DNA from: Seminavis robusta
Taxonomy: Eukaryota > Bacillariophyta > Bacillariophyceae > Naviculales > Naviculaceae
DNA: 30,118 bases
Assembly: GCA_903772945.1 (NCBI GenBank)
Contig: CAICTM010001397.1
Coordinates: 1 to 30,118 of the forward strand
Direction of reading: 5' to 3'
Each line of letters begins with the position of its first letter. The stretch's first letter is position 1. Of this stretch, positions 20,201-29,040 are shown piece by piece. The notes beneath the pieces are model-generated. The model saw nothing but the letters and a program-made list of their open reading frames with translations, was not told the DNA's origin and made no database searches. Both the position numbers and the translations under genes were made by a program.

Positions 20201-21253
20201 CAGGCTATCAAGGTGCTGCGGATGGAACCACAGAGGCGGAACCTACCTTCTTGGTTGAAATGATGGGTGGCAAAGATAATAGAACAGACGCAGTCGTCAT
20301 TGACGGTGAAGAGTTCTGGCAGGCGGACGAAACCCACACTCTTATCGAAAGTGACGAGGAGAGTCTTGCAACAACGCAAATGTTTTCAGATGCTCTGGAT
20401 GAAGCCCGAAGGTATGTCGGTTCGTTCTTATCTGCTGTCGCTTCTGGGAACATCCAATTCTTACCACTCCGTTTGCGTTGGGATTAGCTACGAGGAAATG
20501 CATGTCAACGAAGGACCGATCGAGTCTGTAGTAGATGATGTGAAGAAGGGTTCTCCTGAATTCATCCCGCCAACAACAAACGGAGCCGATTCCGCGGATG
20601 CAAACGAAGACGACGAGGGACCAGGAGCCGTCGTGCTTGATGAAATCCCTTTGCCTCGAATGTTCGTCCCTGGCAAGATTGTGCACATATACTCTCATCG
20701 CGGCACGTACAAGGCTGCATATGTACCAAAAGCATTTCGCGAGCTGCGTCGCCTCAGTCTGGCTGGTAACATGCTTTCCGACCACACGACAACTGACTAC
20801 TACGAGTCTCTTCTTGAAGTGAGATCAGTTCGGAACGCCGTAGAGCTGCCACCAAAATGGACGGCTTTTGACGAGGACGTCACATGCTCTTGTTGTGCCA
20901 GTCGTTTCACGTGGGCGAGTACATCGGATAGTGAAGCTCAGGAGGCTCGGGACAAGCATAACTGCCGATCTTGTGGAACCCTCGTGTGCAACCCTTGTTC
21001 ATCGAAAAAGATGCCGCTCCCTTCCATCGGGGTTACTGTGCCCGTTCGGGTGTGCGATCGCTGCTACAATGATCTGGGAGGTGTCCTCACCGGCACCGCT
21101 GCCATGAGACAAAGCACGGTAATCGAGGAACAGGAAATGCCTGCTGTCAAGGCGGCTGCCTCCACTGTTGGTAGACCTGAGCGTTATCGCCAGCGTCGCA
21201 GTGATGTTGTTGACGATCTTGCCTTGAGGATGAAAAAAGCTTTGCATGCCTAA
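17275..21253 (+). CDS. FYVE - class 3 lipase (DAG-lipase-like) - FYVE protein
   Basis: Three exons, 17275-19561, 19643-20411 and 20488-21253, joined in phase to 1,273 aa. Introns are 81 and 76 nt with GTAAGT/GTATGT donors and CAG/TAG acceptors; the first interrupts the lipase GHSLGGG motif after its first Gly codon base. Residues 1-320 are Asn/Ser/Thr/Gln-rich and probably disordered. A FYVE-type zinc finger spans about 328-390: C334-x2-C337, the R-x-x-R-HHC-R-x-CG signature (345-354), C358-x2-H361 and C382-x2-C385. The class 3 lipase domain (about 625-860) has the nucleophile Ser761 in GHSLG and an HDDVVPRL block (about 820-827) carrying the likely catalytic Asp, as in sn-1 diacylglycerol lipases. 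A second FYVE-like finger lies at about 1150-1215 (CSCC, HNCRSCG, CNPC, CDRC). FYVE fingers bind PI3P on endosomes, so lipid hydrolysis at PI3P-rich membranes is inferred. Confidence 0.9.
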
Positions 21254-21262
21254 GAGTCGGAG

Positions 21263-21286
21263 TAGTATAGAATAAGATTGACTAGA
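21263..21286 (+). repeat. 24-bp direct repeat, copy 1 (intact 37-bp motif to 21299)
   Basis: The 24 bp starting tagtatagaataag are found again exactly at 21962-21985. Here the motif continues without interruption into ctagatgtaaatatcttt (21282-21299); at the second site that 18-bp right half reappears only at 22745-22762, after an insertion. Confidence 0.9.
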
Positions 21287-21338
21287 TGTAAATATCTTTA
21301 AAACAAGCGAACCTAGATTCGCGCTGATGTTGAGATCT

Positions 21339-21816
21339 TCACTTTGAAGCTATGTTACCGGTACTGATATCTGTGAGCACGGACTTCTTACCCCCCTTCT
21401 GAGCGGCCTTAGGCCCAGTGATCTTGGCCTTCTTGGCTGCCGGTTCCTTGCCACCATTGGAGCCTGGAAAGCTATAGCCGTTGTCAAAACCACCTGCCAT
21501 CTTCAAGAATGCCTTTTCAATGATGGGGACATAGATCTCAAGCTGACCAGGAGGATTACCGACCACAACTGTTTACCGACCACAACCTGTCTAGCAACCC
21601 CGTTTAGCCACAGTTTCAATATGTATTTGCCATTGGGATTTAAACCATCTTTCTATCAGGTGTTTGTGGGTACACAATGGGAGAGATGAAGCTCTTTTGG
21701 AACCTTCTCTCATAGGCAGCGCAGATACAAAGGCTGGCAATGAAGGAGCAATCCGTGACTCCATATTGCTTGATTTTGTAGGGCGAGACTGTTCCAAGGA
21801 CCATCACTGGACTCAT
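21339..21816 (-). pseudogene. Calpain-7-like cysteine protease fragment, frameshifted
   Basis: Three minus-strand frames in order resemble the catalytic core of calpain-7-type proteases. Piece 1 (21816-21640) contains SPYKIKQ, then VTDCSFIASL with the would-be catalytic Cys, then CAAYERRF and IVYPQ. Piece 2 (about 21640-21590), in another frame, reads NPNGKYILKLWLNGVARQ. Piece 3 (21566-21339), in a third frame, has QLEIYVPIIEKAF, MAGGF and FPGSNGG, matching the LIEKAY...GGYDFPGSN region. The His and Asn parts of the active site are missing and the last about 35 residues are unrelated. A short direct repeat (ttaccgaccacaac at about 21555 and 21571) marks one break. The family match is from memory of conserved calpain motifs, not from a search. 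Confidence 0.65.
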
Positions 21817-21961
21817 GGTCTTTCCTGTTCGTCCTCTGAATGAATGATTCTGATTCAATCGTCCCACTCTGCTGACCCGAATCACCGATTCCGCCCACTC
21901 TCGGGTTCTCCTGAAGATGGCACCCTTGCAACTGCATCCGAGGATACGGTAGCTACTGTAA

Positions 21962-21985
21962 TAGTATAGAATAAGATTGACTAGA
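21962..21985 (+). repeat. 24-bp direct repeat, copy 2, truncated by an insertion
   Basis: Exact copy of 21263-21286. The remainder of the 37-bp motif is displaced to 22745-22762, with ctaga present at both sides of the interruption. Confidence 0.9.
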
Positions 21986-22744
21986 GTGATCTGCGCATTA
22001 AGACCGACCATTCCGCGGAATATTCTCTTCAGGTCTGTATATCGAATATAGTACATGTAAAGGGTGGAATCGATAGAACACATGTAGTTGAGAATGCCAC
22101 AAAATTCGCAACCTCAGAGTATACTTAGAAGAGGAGTTACGGGCGGTTGAAGATTTCAGTCAATCCCCAGGGAATTCTTTTTCTCTGCAGATTAAGACCA
22201 TATGACGTCACACGTAGCCTCTGGTACTGAACCTACGTAGGATCCTACTGTACCGGTACCGTGGACTATCGAGTGAAAAACTAGAGGGCCATGGAGGTCT
22301 CGAAGCACATGATACCGGTACCGGTACGTGGTACCGGTAGGCACCGCTATCCACAAAACTTCTTCCTCTTGGATGCATACTTCGTACCTGGTACCTCTAT
22401 GTTTGGAAGCACCTCTATCGTTCGAAGCACCTCTTTCACCGGTACCATGGTACCTCTACCGTACCGACACTCCTTCCTTTCTCATAGACACTGCTTCCTC
22501 TATGGGCAGCCAGGCCACTATCCACACAGTCAACTCGACATCACCACATAGCTTGAGCAATGAACAGTGGATACGATGATAGTACCTGATAGATAGCGAG
22601 TCTATCCTCTAGTAGCTGGCTGCCGTAGTGGCCAGCTAGCTAGGTCGTATGTACAAGTTACTATAGAAATTACTGTACAAATCCAAGAATATTACGATGG
22701 TCTTAATCTGCAGTGGGTCTTAAAGTGCAGATCACTCTAGCTAC
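21986..22744. mobile_element. 759-bp insertion with inverted terminal repeats (MITE-like)
   Basis: Comparing the intact motif at 21263-21299 with its two halves at 21962-21985 and 22745-22762 delimits an insertion of 759 bp, with ctaga duplicated on each side. Near the ends, 21981-22005 and the reverse complement of 22716-22740 match at 23 of 25 positions (ctagagtgatctgc...ttaagacc). It has no transposase ORF, so it would be non-autonomous. The right end carries about 9 extra bases (tctagctac) outside the inverted repeat. Inside are multiple accggtacc palindromes (about 22246-22475), a perfect TGACGTCA (22203-22210) and two further ctgcagattaagaccat-like copies. Confidence 0.6.
22203..22210. 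promoter_or_regulatory. Perfect TGACGTCA (CRE-type) palindrome
   Basis: An exact 8-bp CRE consensus lies inside the MITE-like insertion. bZIP factors bind this sequence in eukaryotes, and related hexamers respond to cAMP/CO2 in diatoms. No gene start is nearby, so function is doubtful. Confidence 0.3.
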
Positions 22745-22761
22745 CTAGATGTAAATATCTT

Positions 22762-22847
22762 TTTATCAATTGCAGCAAAAAGTGAGTATTCTAAATATAA
22801 TTTACTGGGATTGACAGAGACAAGCCTTCAGGCTGGAGTTCTGGTGC
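22762..22847 (-). repeat. 86-bp terminal direct repeat, 3' copy of the Penelope-like element
   Basis: Matches 26231-26316 except for two substitutions in the segment after attgacagag. It starts tttatcaattgcagc and ends ggagttctggtgc on the plus strand. Confidence 0.9.
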
Positions 22848-22894
22848 CGAGTGGCACGAGGCAACAGAACTGTGGCTTGATGGGTTGACTCTGT
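22814..22894. repeat. Nested long hairpin at the 3' end of the Penelope-like element
   Basis: Three nested stems: acagag (22814-22819) with ctctgt (22889-22894); caagcc (22821-22826) with ggcttg (22874-22879); gttctggtgcc (22838-22848) with ggcac (22853-22857) and cagaac (22865-22870) around a gagt loop with a 7-nt bulge. It includes the end of the terminal repeat and extends beyond it. It may form a folded RNA in the element transcript. No hammerhead core (CTGATGA...GAAA) was found in it. Confidence 0.7.
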
Positions 22895-22944
22895 GGTACT
22901 ATTTCTATGGATTATATCGATTGCATTCACACACACCATTGGTG

Positions 22945-25900
22945 TTAAACATCAATGGTTGTTGGCACTTTTTCGCCCATTGAGGGCTCATCAGTACTGC
23001 TCACTGGGGTTGCATGGGTGAACCGGTGGAACCGTGGTTTGTGACGGCATGTATTAAATAGTTCTTCACATCTGTTGAGAAGTGTAGAAGGTTTGTTTCT
23101 CATACGTTTGAAGATGTGAAGCCGTTCTTGATTACATAGAATGCAGTCATTTGTCCCGAACGTTTTGACTGTGGACAAGGGGTTGCCCTGCCACAGTATT
23201 TTGAGGTTGTAGAGTTTCCGAATGTCAGATGCTGTGGGGTCTCCTGTGGTGGTTGCCACTGCTTTGGCAGCAAAGTGCCAAGCAAAGGTGTCCGAGTTCT
23301 TGGGTTTGGGTTTTTTGCCGCGTAGGAATTGGCATAGGCGTTTTGTTTCACTGACATGTGATGACATTCTGAGCTTGAGGAAGTTTTGTGTGGCGCCGAT
23401 GTAGGATTTGGGGCTGGATGCAGGATTGGGAGGTTGGGTGCTTGTTGCTTCATAGATGACAATGGGTTTTCTGCAGTGGTTGTTGTAGGCACATCCATCT
23501 GTCAAACGGTTGGTGCAGTTGCATGGGCGGGTTGTAAAGTCAAGGGAGACAATTCCAGTATTGAGCTTGGTCATAAGGTCTCCATTGAAAATTTCTCGCA
23601 GGTTGGTGAATCTGTGGTATGACATTGCAGGTCTAATCCATTTGAGGGTTGATACTTGTTTTGGATGAGGTTCTGAATCACTTTCCAAATGGGAGTTGTC
23701 CAAGCTTTGGAGTAGCCAATGCAAAAGTATGTTGTTCTTCTAGCATCTCGTTTCTTTTGTTGGAGTTGCCGGTTTGTTGGAGATTTGGGTTTGAAGATGT
23801 GGTTGGCTTCTCGAAGAGTGGGAATCTTTGGCATTGTGTGCTTGTTGATGAGGTTGGCATGTTTCAAAGCTGCAAAGTGGTCAGGGTACAGATCTTGGAG
23901 TGATGTATCTGCATTATCTTCTGTGATTGTAGTGAGCTTTGCTAACCTGTGACACACTCCTCTGGGAATGGAATCGAAGCAGGTTGATGTGTGGGAGCTG
24001 CCTTTGTTGAGGTAAAGGAGTTGTTGGTTGGGTTTCAGGTGAACTTTGAATTGGAGATTCTGTTGATTTTGCCAGTACAGATCCAGATCTAGGTATGGGA
24101 GTGTGTTGCTGTGTTGACTTGTACTGGTGCTTTTTTTCGATGATTGGATGAGTAATTGGTTGAGTATCACTAGCTGCCCAGATTTCCATTGTGAATTGTA
24201 GGTAATCACCTTCGGCAATCTGGTTGATTCGATCTTGGAAGGTATTGCGCCATGTTAGTAGTTCATCATAGGAGCGTTTGCCTAGGAATACCAGGAACCC
24301 ATCATCTCGATACAGACCTTCATAGATGGTGTCTTCAAAGCATTCCTCAGTTTCTTCAAGAGCATAAGCACCAGTGAGATCGGCAAGCCATGCAGATTCA
24401 TGTCCTCCAATGGTCAGACCTCGTTCAGCTGGGTTTTGGTCACCATCATATTCATAATAACGGTCTTGGAAAACCAAATAAGTGGATTGCATGCCAAATT
24501 GTATCATTTCCATGCATAGTGCAATTGTGTCTTTGACTGATTGTGGCAAGTGTTTGGAGAAGTGTTTCACTGCCTTTTCCACTAACTTGTATCGGACTGA
24601 AGGATAGAATGCTTCAGCGTCAAGTGAAACGATGGTACAATTGTTAGGATTGAGATTGAGGGTTTCTAATTTGGTTTTCAGGTCTACTGATTGGATGATG
24701 GTTTTAGACCTGTAATCGATGTTGTGTTCTTCAAAGATCTTTTTGATTGCCAAGTAGCCCATTTTGGGATAGGCTGCTACAAAGTTCTGAGCAGGTACGA
24801 GCAGGCGAGTTGGATAGTTGCCATTCTCATCTGGATGCTTGTGATCTTTCACTGTCAGTTTGGGGGTGGGAATGGCATGGGATCGGAGGGATTGACTTAT
24901 AAAGCCATACTCTCCAGATGATAGATGTGGTTTAATTTTCCGTAGTAGTTCAAGGCCTTGTACTTTGACCTGGTGAAGATCTGAGTGGGAAATAGGTTTG
25001 GCCCGTTGGCTGAGATGCTGTAGTACTTGGCTAATGTAGAACTGTTTGGATGTGAGACTGAAGGAGTTTGTTTTGTCGGTTGGAACTACTACAATATCTG
25101 GATTGTTTCTGAGAAGTTGTTGCATGTGGTGGATGTCCTGGGTGGTTGGGTCAGAGGAAGTAATGTGTTGGTAGGCATAAACCATATTGAGCACTGCTCT
25201 ATTAAGATCTTTGAGGAACAATTCCAAGTCATGGCTGCCTTGTGCTGTTCCACAACAGCGGGTGGGTTTGAGGTTGGTTTTGAGACCAACTGGTAGTGCA
25301 GATATGATGGAAGAGCTAGAATTGGATGTGGTGGTTGAGTTGTCGTGTTGTTGTTTTTGTTGGTTGATGAAATCTTCTTTGAGGCGGACTGTGGTAGCAA
25401 AACGTTTGAGGCCTTTGAAGGCATCTGTAGCTACGACATCAAAAGGAGGGTGGGGGACAAACTTTTGGCTGGTTCCTGTCACTATTCGGTGTACCTCATC
25501 CGTAAGGGAGAGATTTGTAGGTTCTGGGTGTATTGGAGTAGTGACAATGTCGGTTGTGCCCATCGCATTATCGTGAGGTGGTGTGGTGTGTGTGAAGCCA
25601 GGGTTGTTGTGTTCTTCGAAACTAAAGTCGGAGATTGTGGAAATGCTGAAGGTGTCTTGCAAAGAATGGTCGTCAGTCATCATTGTAGTGGAAACCAATG
25701 TGTCTAGGCTGCTCATGGAGATGTCATCCAAAGGGACGATATCTGTTGGAGTAGGCACATAGATGGTTTGGCACGGAACTTCCCAATGATAGTTGGTTCG
25801 AGTTAGGGGATGCTCGAGTTGTCCTGCTACCCAATGGTAGTTGGTAGCTCGAAGAATTTTTTCGGTGACAGCAGGGTTCTGGTTGTGGCGAGCTCTGTTG

Positions 25901-26178
25901 GATCGTTGATTTATGATTGTGTTGAGTCTCTGCCAGTCAGGTGTTGTTGTTGTGTCTGGTTGTAGAGAGTCTGTGTGAAAGGTGGCCAGGGGAAAGGTAT
26001 CAATACTAGAAGTATCCTCGAAGTTGAGTGGCGTCATGGTTTGGGTCGAGTTCTCATCCCAATTGTGGGGACTCCACGGTATCTCTGAAGATGGGTTTCT
26101 GTACCAATGGTGTTGGGTAGTTGTTGGTGATGTTTGGACACCTATTGTATTTCCTGTATGTGGGTGGAATGGCTTCAT
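22945..26178 (-). pseudogene. Penelope-like element polyprotein, RT + GIY-YIG, two frameshifts
   Basis: The first ATG of frame 1 is at 26178. The N-terminal about 250 residues are rich in Thr, Asn, Pro and His with no clear domain. The RT follows with SLDAEAFYPSV (motif A, about 24600-24635) and YRDDGF (motif C, about 24295-24318), the catalytic Asp pair being intact. At an A7 run on the minus strand (24131-24137) the reading continues in a second frame with LPYLDLDLYW and FKVHLKPNQ, typical of the RT thumb. Near 23650 it shifts again to frame 3, with KWIRPAMSYHRF, a Cys cluster (CNC...C...C), SYIGATQNFLKLRMSSH (GIY-YIG; catalytic Arg and His present) and a late CILCNQE motif, ending with TAA at 22945. 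Element copies normally read this as one ORF, so this one is most likely dead unless the shifts are sequencing errors or programmed. Confidence 0.75.
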
Positions 26179-26230
26179 GGTCGTCGTTGGAGTGTTATTA
26201 ATGTAATCGATTTTGGTGCGAAGGCTTGAA

Positions 26231-26316
26231 TTTATCAATTGCAGCAAAAAGTGAGTATTCTAAATATAATTTACTGGGATTGACAGAGTCAACCCTTCAG
26301 GCTGGAGTTCTGGTGC
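26231..26316 (-). repeat. 86-bp terminal direct repeat, 5' copy of the Penelope-like element
   Basis: Lies just upstream of the element ORF start (26178) in minus-strand terms. It differs from the 3' copy at two positions. Confidence 0.9.
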
Positions 26317-26327
26317 AATGAAGGGTT
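26291..26327. repeat. 9-bp inverted repeat over the edge of the 5' terminal repeat
   Basis: aacccttca (26291-26299) pairs with tgaagggtt (26319-26327), enclosing the last 17 bp of the 86-bp repeat. The left arm uses one of the two positions that differ from the 3' copy. Confidence 0.7.
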
Positions 26328-27003
26328 TTAAGGGTTAGGCTCTCAATACATGCAGTACATGTACACACAGCATCGGAGTTCGGAGCGAAGACTGTCACAC
26401 TGACAGCTCACTGCATTTGGTACAATTAAAGGCTGCTTTCCCCTTGACCCCAGGCAAAACCATTGAGAGCAATGTGGCACGTGGCATTTAAATACTTTTA
26501 ACGGTTGAAGATTGAATGAAAGCTGAATGATTAACTCTACATGTATGACATAATTAAAATATCCCACATCACTTATGTATACAAATTCTCTGGACTTCCT
26601 GCTGGCACCCTGGCACGCACCTCTGGCTTTCTGGCACATCGCGCTAGCAGCTACTTGTACATTCTAAAGTACATGTAGTGCATGATCGTGAAACTTACTT
26701 TACCAGTAGCCAAATTCAACAACGTTAACATATGGAGCGACTGAAGCAAAGCTATATCTGTACAGAAGTGCCATGGCATGGAGATCTCGAGGCGTGTCAG
26801 ATAAACCAAACACCGAGATCGACTCGGACAATCCACTATGGATGATCTGAAAAAGCGCAAAACCAGTGATAGGGAATAATAAATGGGTGGACGCATATAT
26901 GGGCATACTTCCATACCCATATATGGATGCAAGATCCTGAAACTATGGCATATGTTTCACATATATGCTTACCTACTAGTAATTTACTGCTACCTAGTTG
27001 TCT
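26317..27003. other. Non-coding stretch between the Penelope-like and hAT elements
   Basis: A/T-rich, with short tacatgta palindromes and a 10-bp inverted repeat catatatggg / cccatatatg (26894-26903 and 26916-26925). The small ORFs here have no coding character. It may include the 3' flank or terminal region of the hAT element, but no terminal inverted repeat could be matched to the other side. Confidence 0.5.
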
Positions 27004-29040
27004 CTAGAAGAGCTCACCACTGTCGACTTGTCCACGGAACTCAAGGTAGTCCTTCTGCTCTCTAAGGTTTCTTTTGCCTTTCTTCTCCATTGCAATTGCC
27101 TCCGAAACATCGTGCACATCCCAAAGGTCGTCATTGCATTTCAAAAACATCAAACACTCAAACATGTATGGAGACAACCGATTGCGGATTGGAGTCAGCA
27201 CATGCTTGCACTGGCTAAAGAATCGCTCCACAATGTCATTGGTAGCCAAAATGAAATCGGCATTGATGTAGTCACTGTTGTCGTCCTTATCCGCCAAGAC
27301 TGTCTCTCCCATCTCTTTGAGGAGGGATTCCCGATCCCTTTTCAGCTTTTTCATCGCACGCTCGGGTGTATTGAGATTGGCATCGTCATCGTCGACTGCT
27401 GTGGCAGTAGCACCTTCCTCTGCTGTCGGTTTCTCGAGCTTTGCCACAGCCAGTTTTTCCGCAGGTGTCAGAGTATGGGCCAACTTCTTCTGGATTTTAA
27501 TTACTCCTCTTTCAAAATCCTCGAAATCTTCGCTCAAATGACAACCATCCTTCAGATACATACACTTGTAGCCATCTTCAAGGAGAGCTTCCTCATTCGA
27601 TGCTTGCTCAAGCTTGCTCCCAGCCATCTGGAACAAATCCTCGCCCTTAGCCAAAGTCAAATTTGCTCCCTGGCCTTTCACACAGAATACGTCCTGTACA
27701 TTGAGTACCTTCAGTGCACAATCTAGCTCCTCTCTGTTGACACGTTTGAACGACTTCTTGGGCAACTGATTTCCATCAGCGTCTTCTTCTTCAGCGTCCG
27801 AGATCTCTTCATCTGCACTGTCAATATCGTCAACGTCTTCCATTTCAATAACATTGTATGGCTGTAAAGCATCCATGGTACGAAGCTGTGTCGTGTTGTC
27901 GACGTTGCCCTTAGCACATGTAAATTGTGATCTCCACCGAACACCGGCAATTTTAGACACAGATTTGGCACCCATGTTACGGGCTTCGGCGGCATTCTTG
28001 AGAGTCCCAGCCTTCACAGCCACCTTATGGCAAGTCTTGAGAGTTCGGTCTACAACAGGCTGTTCTTGAATGAATCTTTTCATTTCCAAGTTGTGACGAT
28101 GGCTGCGGCACCCAACTAAAGCAAGGCCCAACTTCTTGGCCAGACTGATGTTGGTGCTGCAGTTGTCCCCACCCAAGTTGGTTACATGCTGTGTGAATGT
28201 CCTGTCGTAGAAGTCCGCTAGTACAGTCTTCATGTGGAACGCATGCTCCTTAGCACGGAATCTTGTGGCTTCTTCATAATCCACGTTGTCGGCATCCAGC
28301 TCATCCAAATCGGCATCATCGACAATTTCTCTGGTATCGCGGCCTCCTTTTCCTTTTGGCACCATCAATGGAGAAACCGAAAGAAGATAGACATTTAGAG
28401 CCGTACCTTTCATGAAAACAGCAAACATGGCATTGTAGTGTGTCTTCTTGTCAGTCCAGCCGTCGCTATTAACAGCAAATCTAGCTGGAAGCTTCTTCAG
28501 CTTCAGTTTTTCTTCATTGATTTGAACCAAGTTTCCAATATACTTGCGCAGAGATTTGCATGAAACGAAATGCTGGAATTTCAGAGACGCTCGCCAGATG
28601 GGCTTTTCGGTAATATCAAGCGGCAAATTCTCCTCAATAATCAGCCGCAGCAGGTCATGGACATCCTCGTCCTCATCTGATGCAATTCTGAAGAAAGGAC
28701 TGTCAGTTAAAACGGTTTGGACTTGTCCACCTTTCTTGACCTTTTCTAGCTCTCTTTGATATTTCTTGGGACCAAGGCAACCTTTTGATCTGAGATGAGT
28801 ATTGAAGTTCTGGTAGCCAGATTTCACGGCATGCTCCAGAACTCCCATTTTACATTTGACGTTATTGCATCGATAGTATTGATACCAATCACCCTTCTCG
28901 TCATGGTAGCCACATCCACCATAGGACATGTGAGTTTTGACCATTAGTTCGGCATCACCCAAAATATCCCTCGATTTCGAGAACGCGGCTTTACAGCTTT
29001 TGGGTTTTGCCGGAGCGTCGGGTGCATCTAAGAAGCGCAT
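27004..29040 (-). CDS. hAT-family transposase, apparently intact
   Basis: Single open frame of 678 aa from the first ATG at 29040 (upstream in-frame codons lack ATG). The N-terminus has a BED-like zinc-binding region with several Cys and His (CGYH, YRCNNVKCKMG, HLRSKGCLG). The RNase H-like core shows SDGWTD (first catalytic Asp), NLGGDNCSTN (second Asp) followed by GCRSHRHNL (the hAT C-x-x-H motif), and an RWRSQ block. After a long acidic helical insertion, the C-terminus has NDIVERFFSQCKHVLTPIRNRLSP, with the presumed catalytic Glu and the hAT dimerisation region. The enzyme would excise DNA via hairpins on flanking ends and create 8-bp target duplications. No frameshift or stop interrupts it. 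Whether terminal inverted repeats are present could not be established, so it could be an active element, a stranded transposase or a domesticated gene. Confidence 0.85.
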   Translation of the reverse strand: MRFLDAPDAPAKPKSCKAAFSKSRDILGDAELMVKTHMSYGGCGYHDEKGDWYQYYRCNNVKCKMGVLEHAVKSGYQNFNTHLRSKGCLGPKKYQRELEKVKKGGQVQTVLTDSPFFRIASDEDEDVHDLLRLIIEENLPLDITEKPIWRASLKFQHFVSCKSLRKYIGNLVQINEEKLKLKKLPARFAVNSDGWTDKKTHYNAMFAVFMKGTALNVYLLSVSPLMVPKGKGGRDTREIVDDADLDELDADNVDYEEATRFRAKEHAFHMKTVLADFYDRTFTQHVTNLGGDNCSTNISLAKKLGLALVGCRSHRHNLEMKRFIQEQPVVDRTLKTCHKVAVKAGTLKNAAEARNMGAKSVSKIAGVRWRSQFTCAKGNVDNTTQLRTMDALQPYNVIEMEDVDDIDSADEEISDAEEEDADGNQLPKKSFKRVNREELDCALKVLNVQDVFCVKGQGANLTLAKGEDLFQMAGSKLEQASNEEALLEDGYKCMYLKDGCHLSEDFEDFERGVIKIQKKLAHTLTPAEKLAVAKLEKPTAEEGATATAVDDDDANLNTPERAMKKLKRDRESLLKEMGETVLADKDDNSDYINADFILATNDIVERFFSQCKHVLTPIRNRLSPYMFECLMFLKCNDDLWDVHDVSEAIAMEKKGKRNLREQKDYLEFRGQVDSGELF

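Larger units (their letters stand above)
21254..22761. other. Insertion-rich region downstream of the lipase gene
   Basis: No intact gene. The 3' UTR of the FYVE-lipase should begin here. It is followed by a calpain-7-like pseudogene fragment between 24-bp direct repeats, then a 759-bp insertion with inverted terminal repeats that splits the second repeat copy, and finally the 3' boundary of a Penelope-like element. Sub-features are listed separately. Confidence 0.7.
22762..26316 (-). mobile_element. Penelope-like retroelement (RT + GIY-YIG) with terminal direct repeats
   Basis: A 3.55-kb element on the minus strand bounded by 86-bp direct repeats (22762-22847 and 26231-26316; 84 of 86 identical). 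The coding order is an Asn/Thr-rich N-terminus, a reverse transcriptase, then a Cys-rich linker and a GIY-YIG nuclease, the order found in endonuclease-bearing Penelope-like elements. The direct repeats would be the pseudo-LTRs. The element's 5' end is at the high coordinate. The coding region is split by two frameshifts. Confidence 0.75.

Noticed and set aside
21263..21985. 24-bp repeats as LTRs of a small retrotransposon
   Set aside because: Too short; no primer-binding site, polypurine tract or retroelement coding between them; a calpain-like fragment occupies the interval.
22762..22950. Hammerhead ribozyme in the Penelope-like terminal repeat
   Set aside because: The conserved CTGATGA and GAAA core elements were looked for on both strands and not seen.
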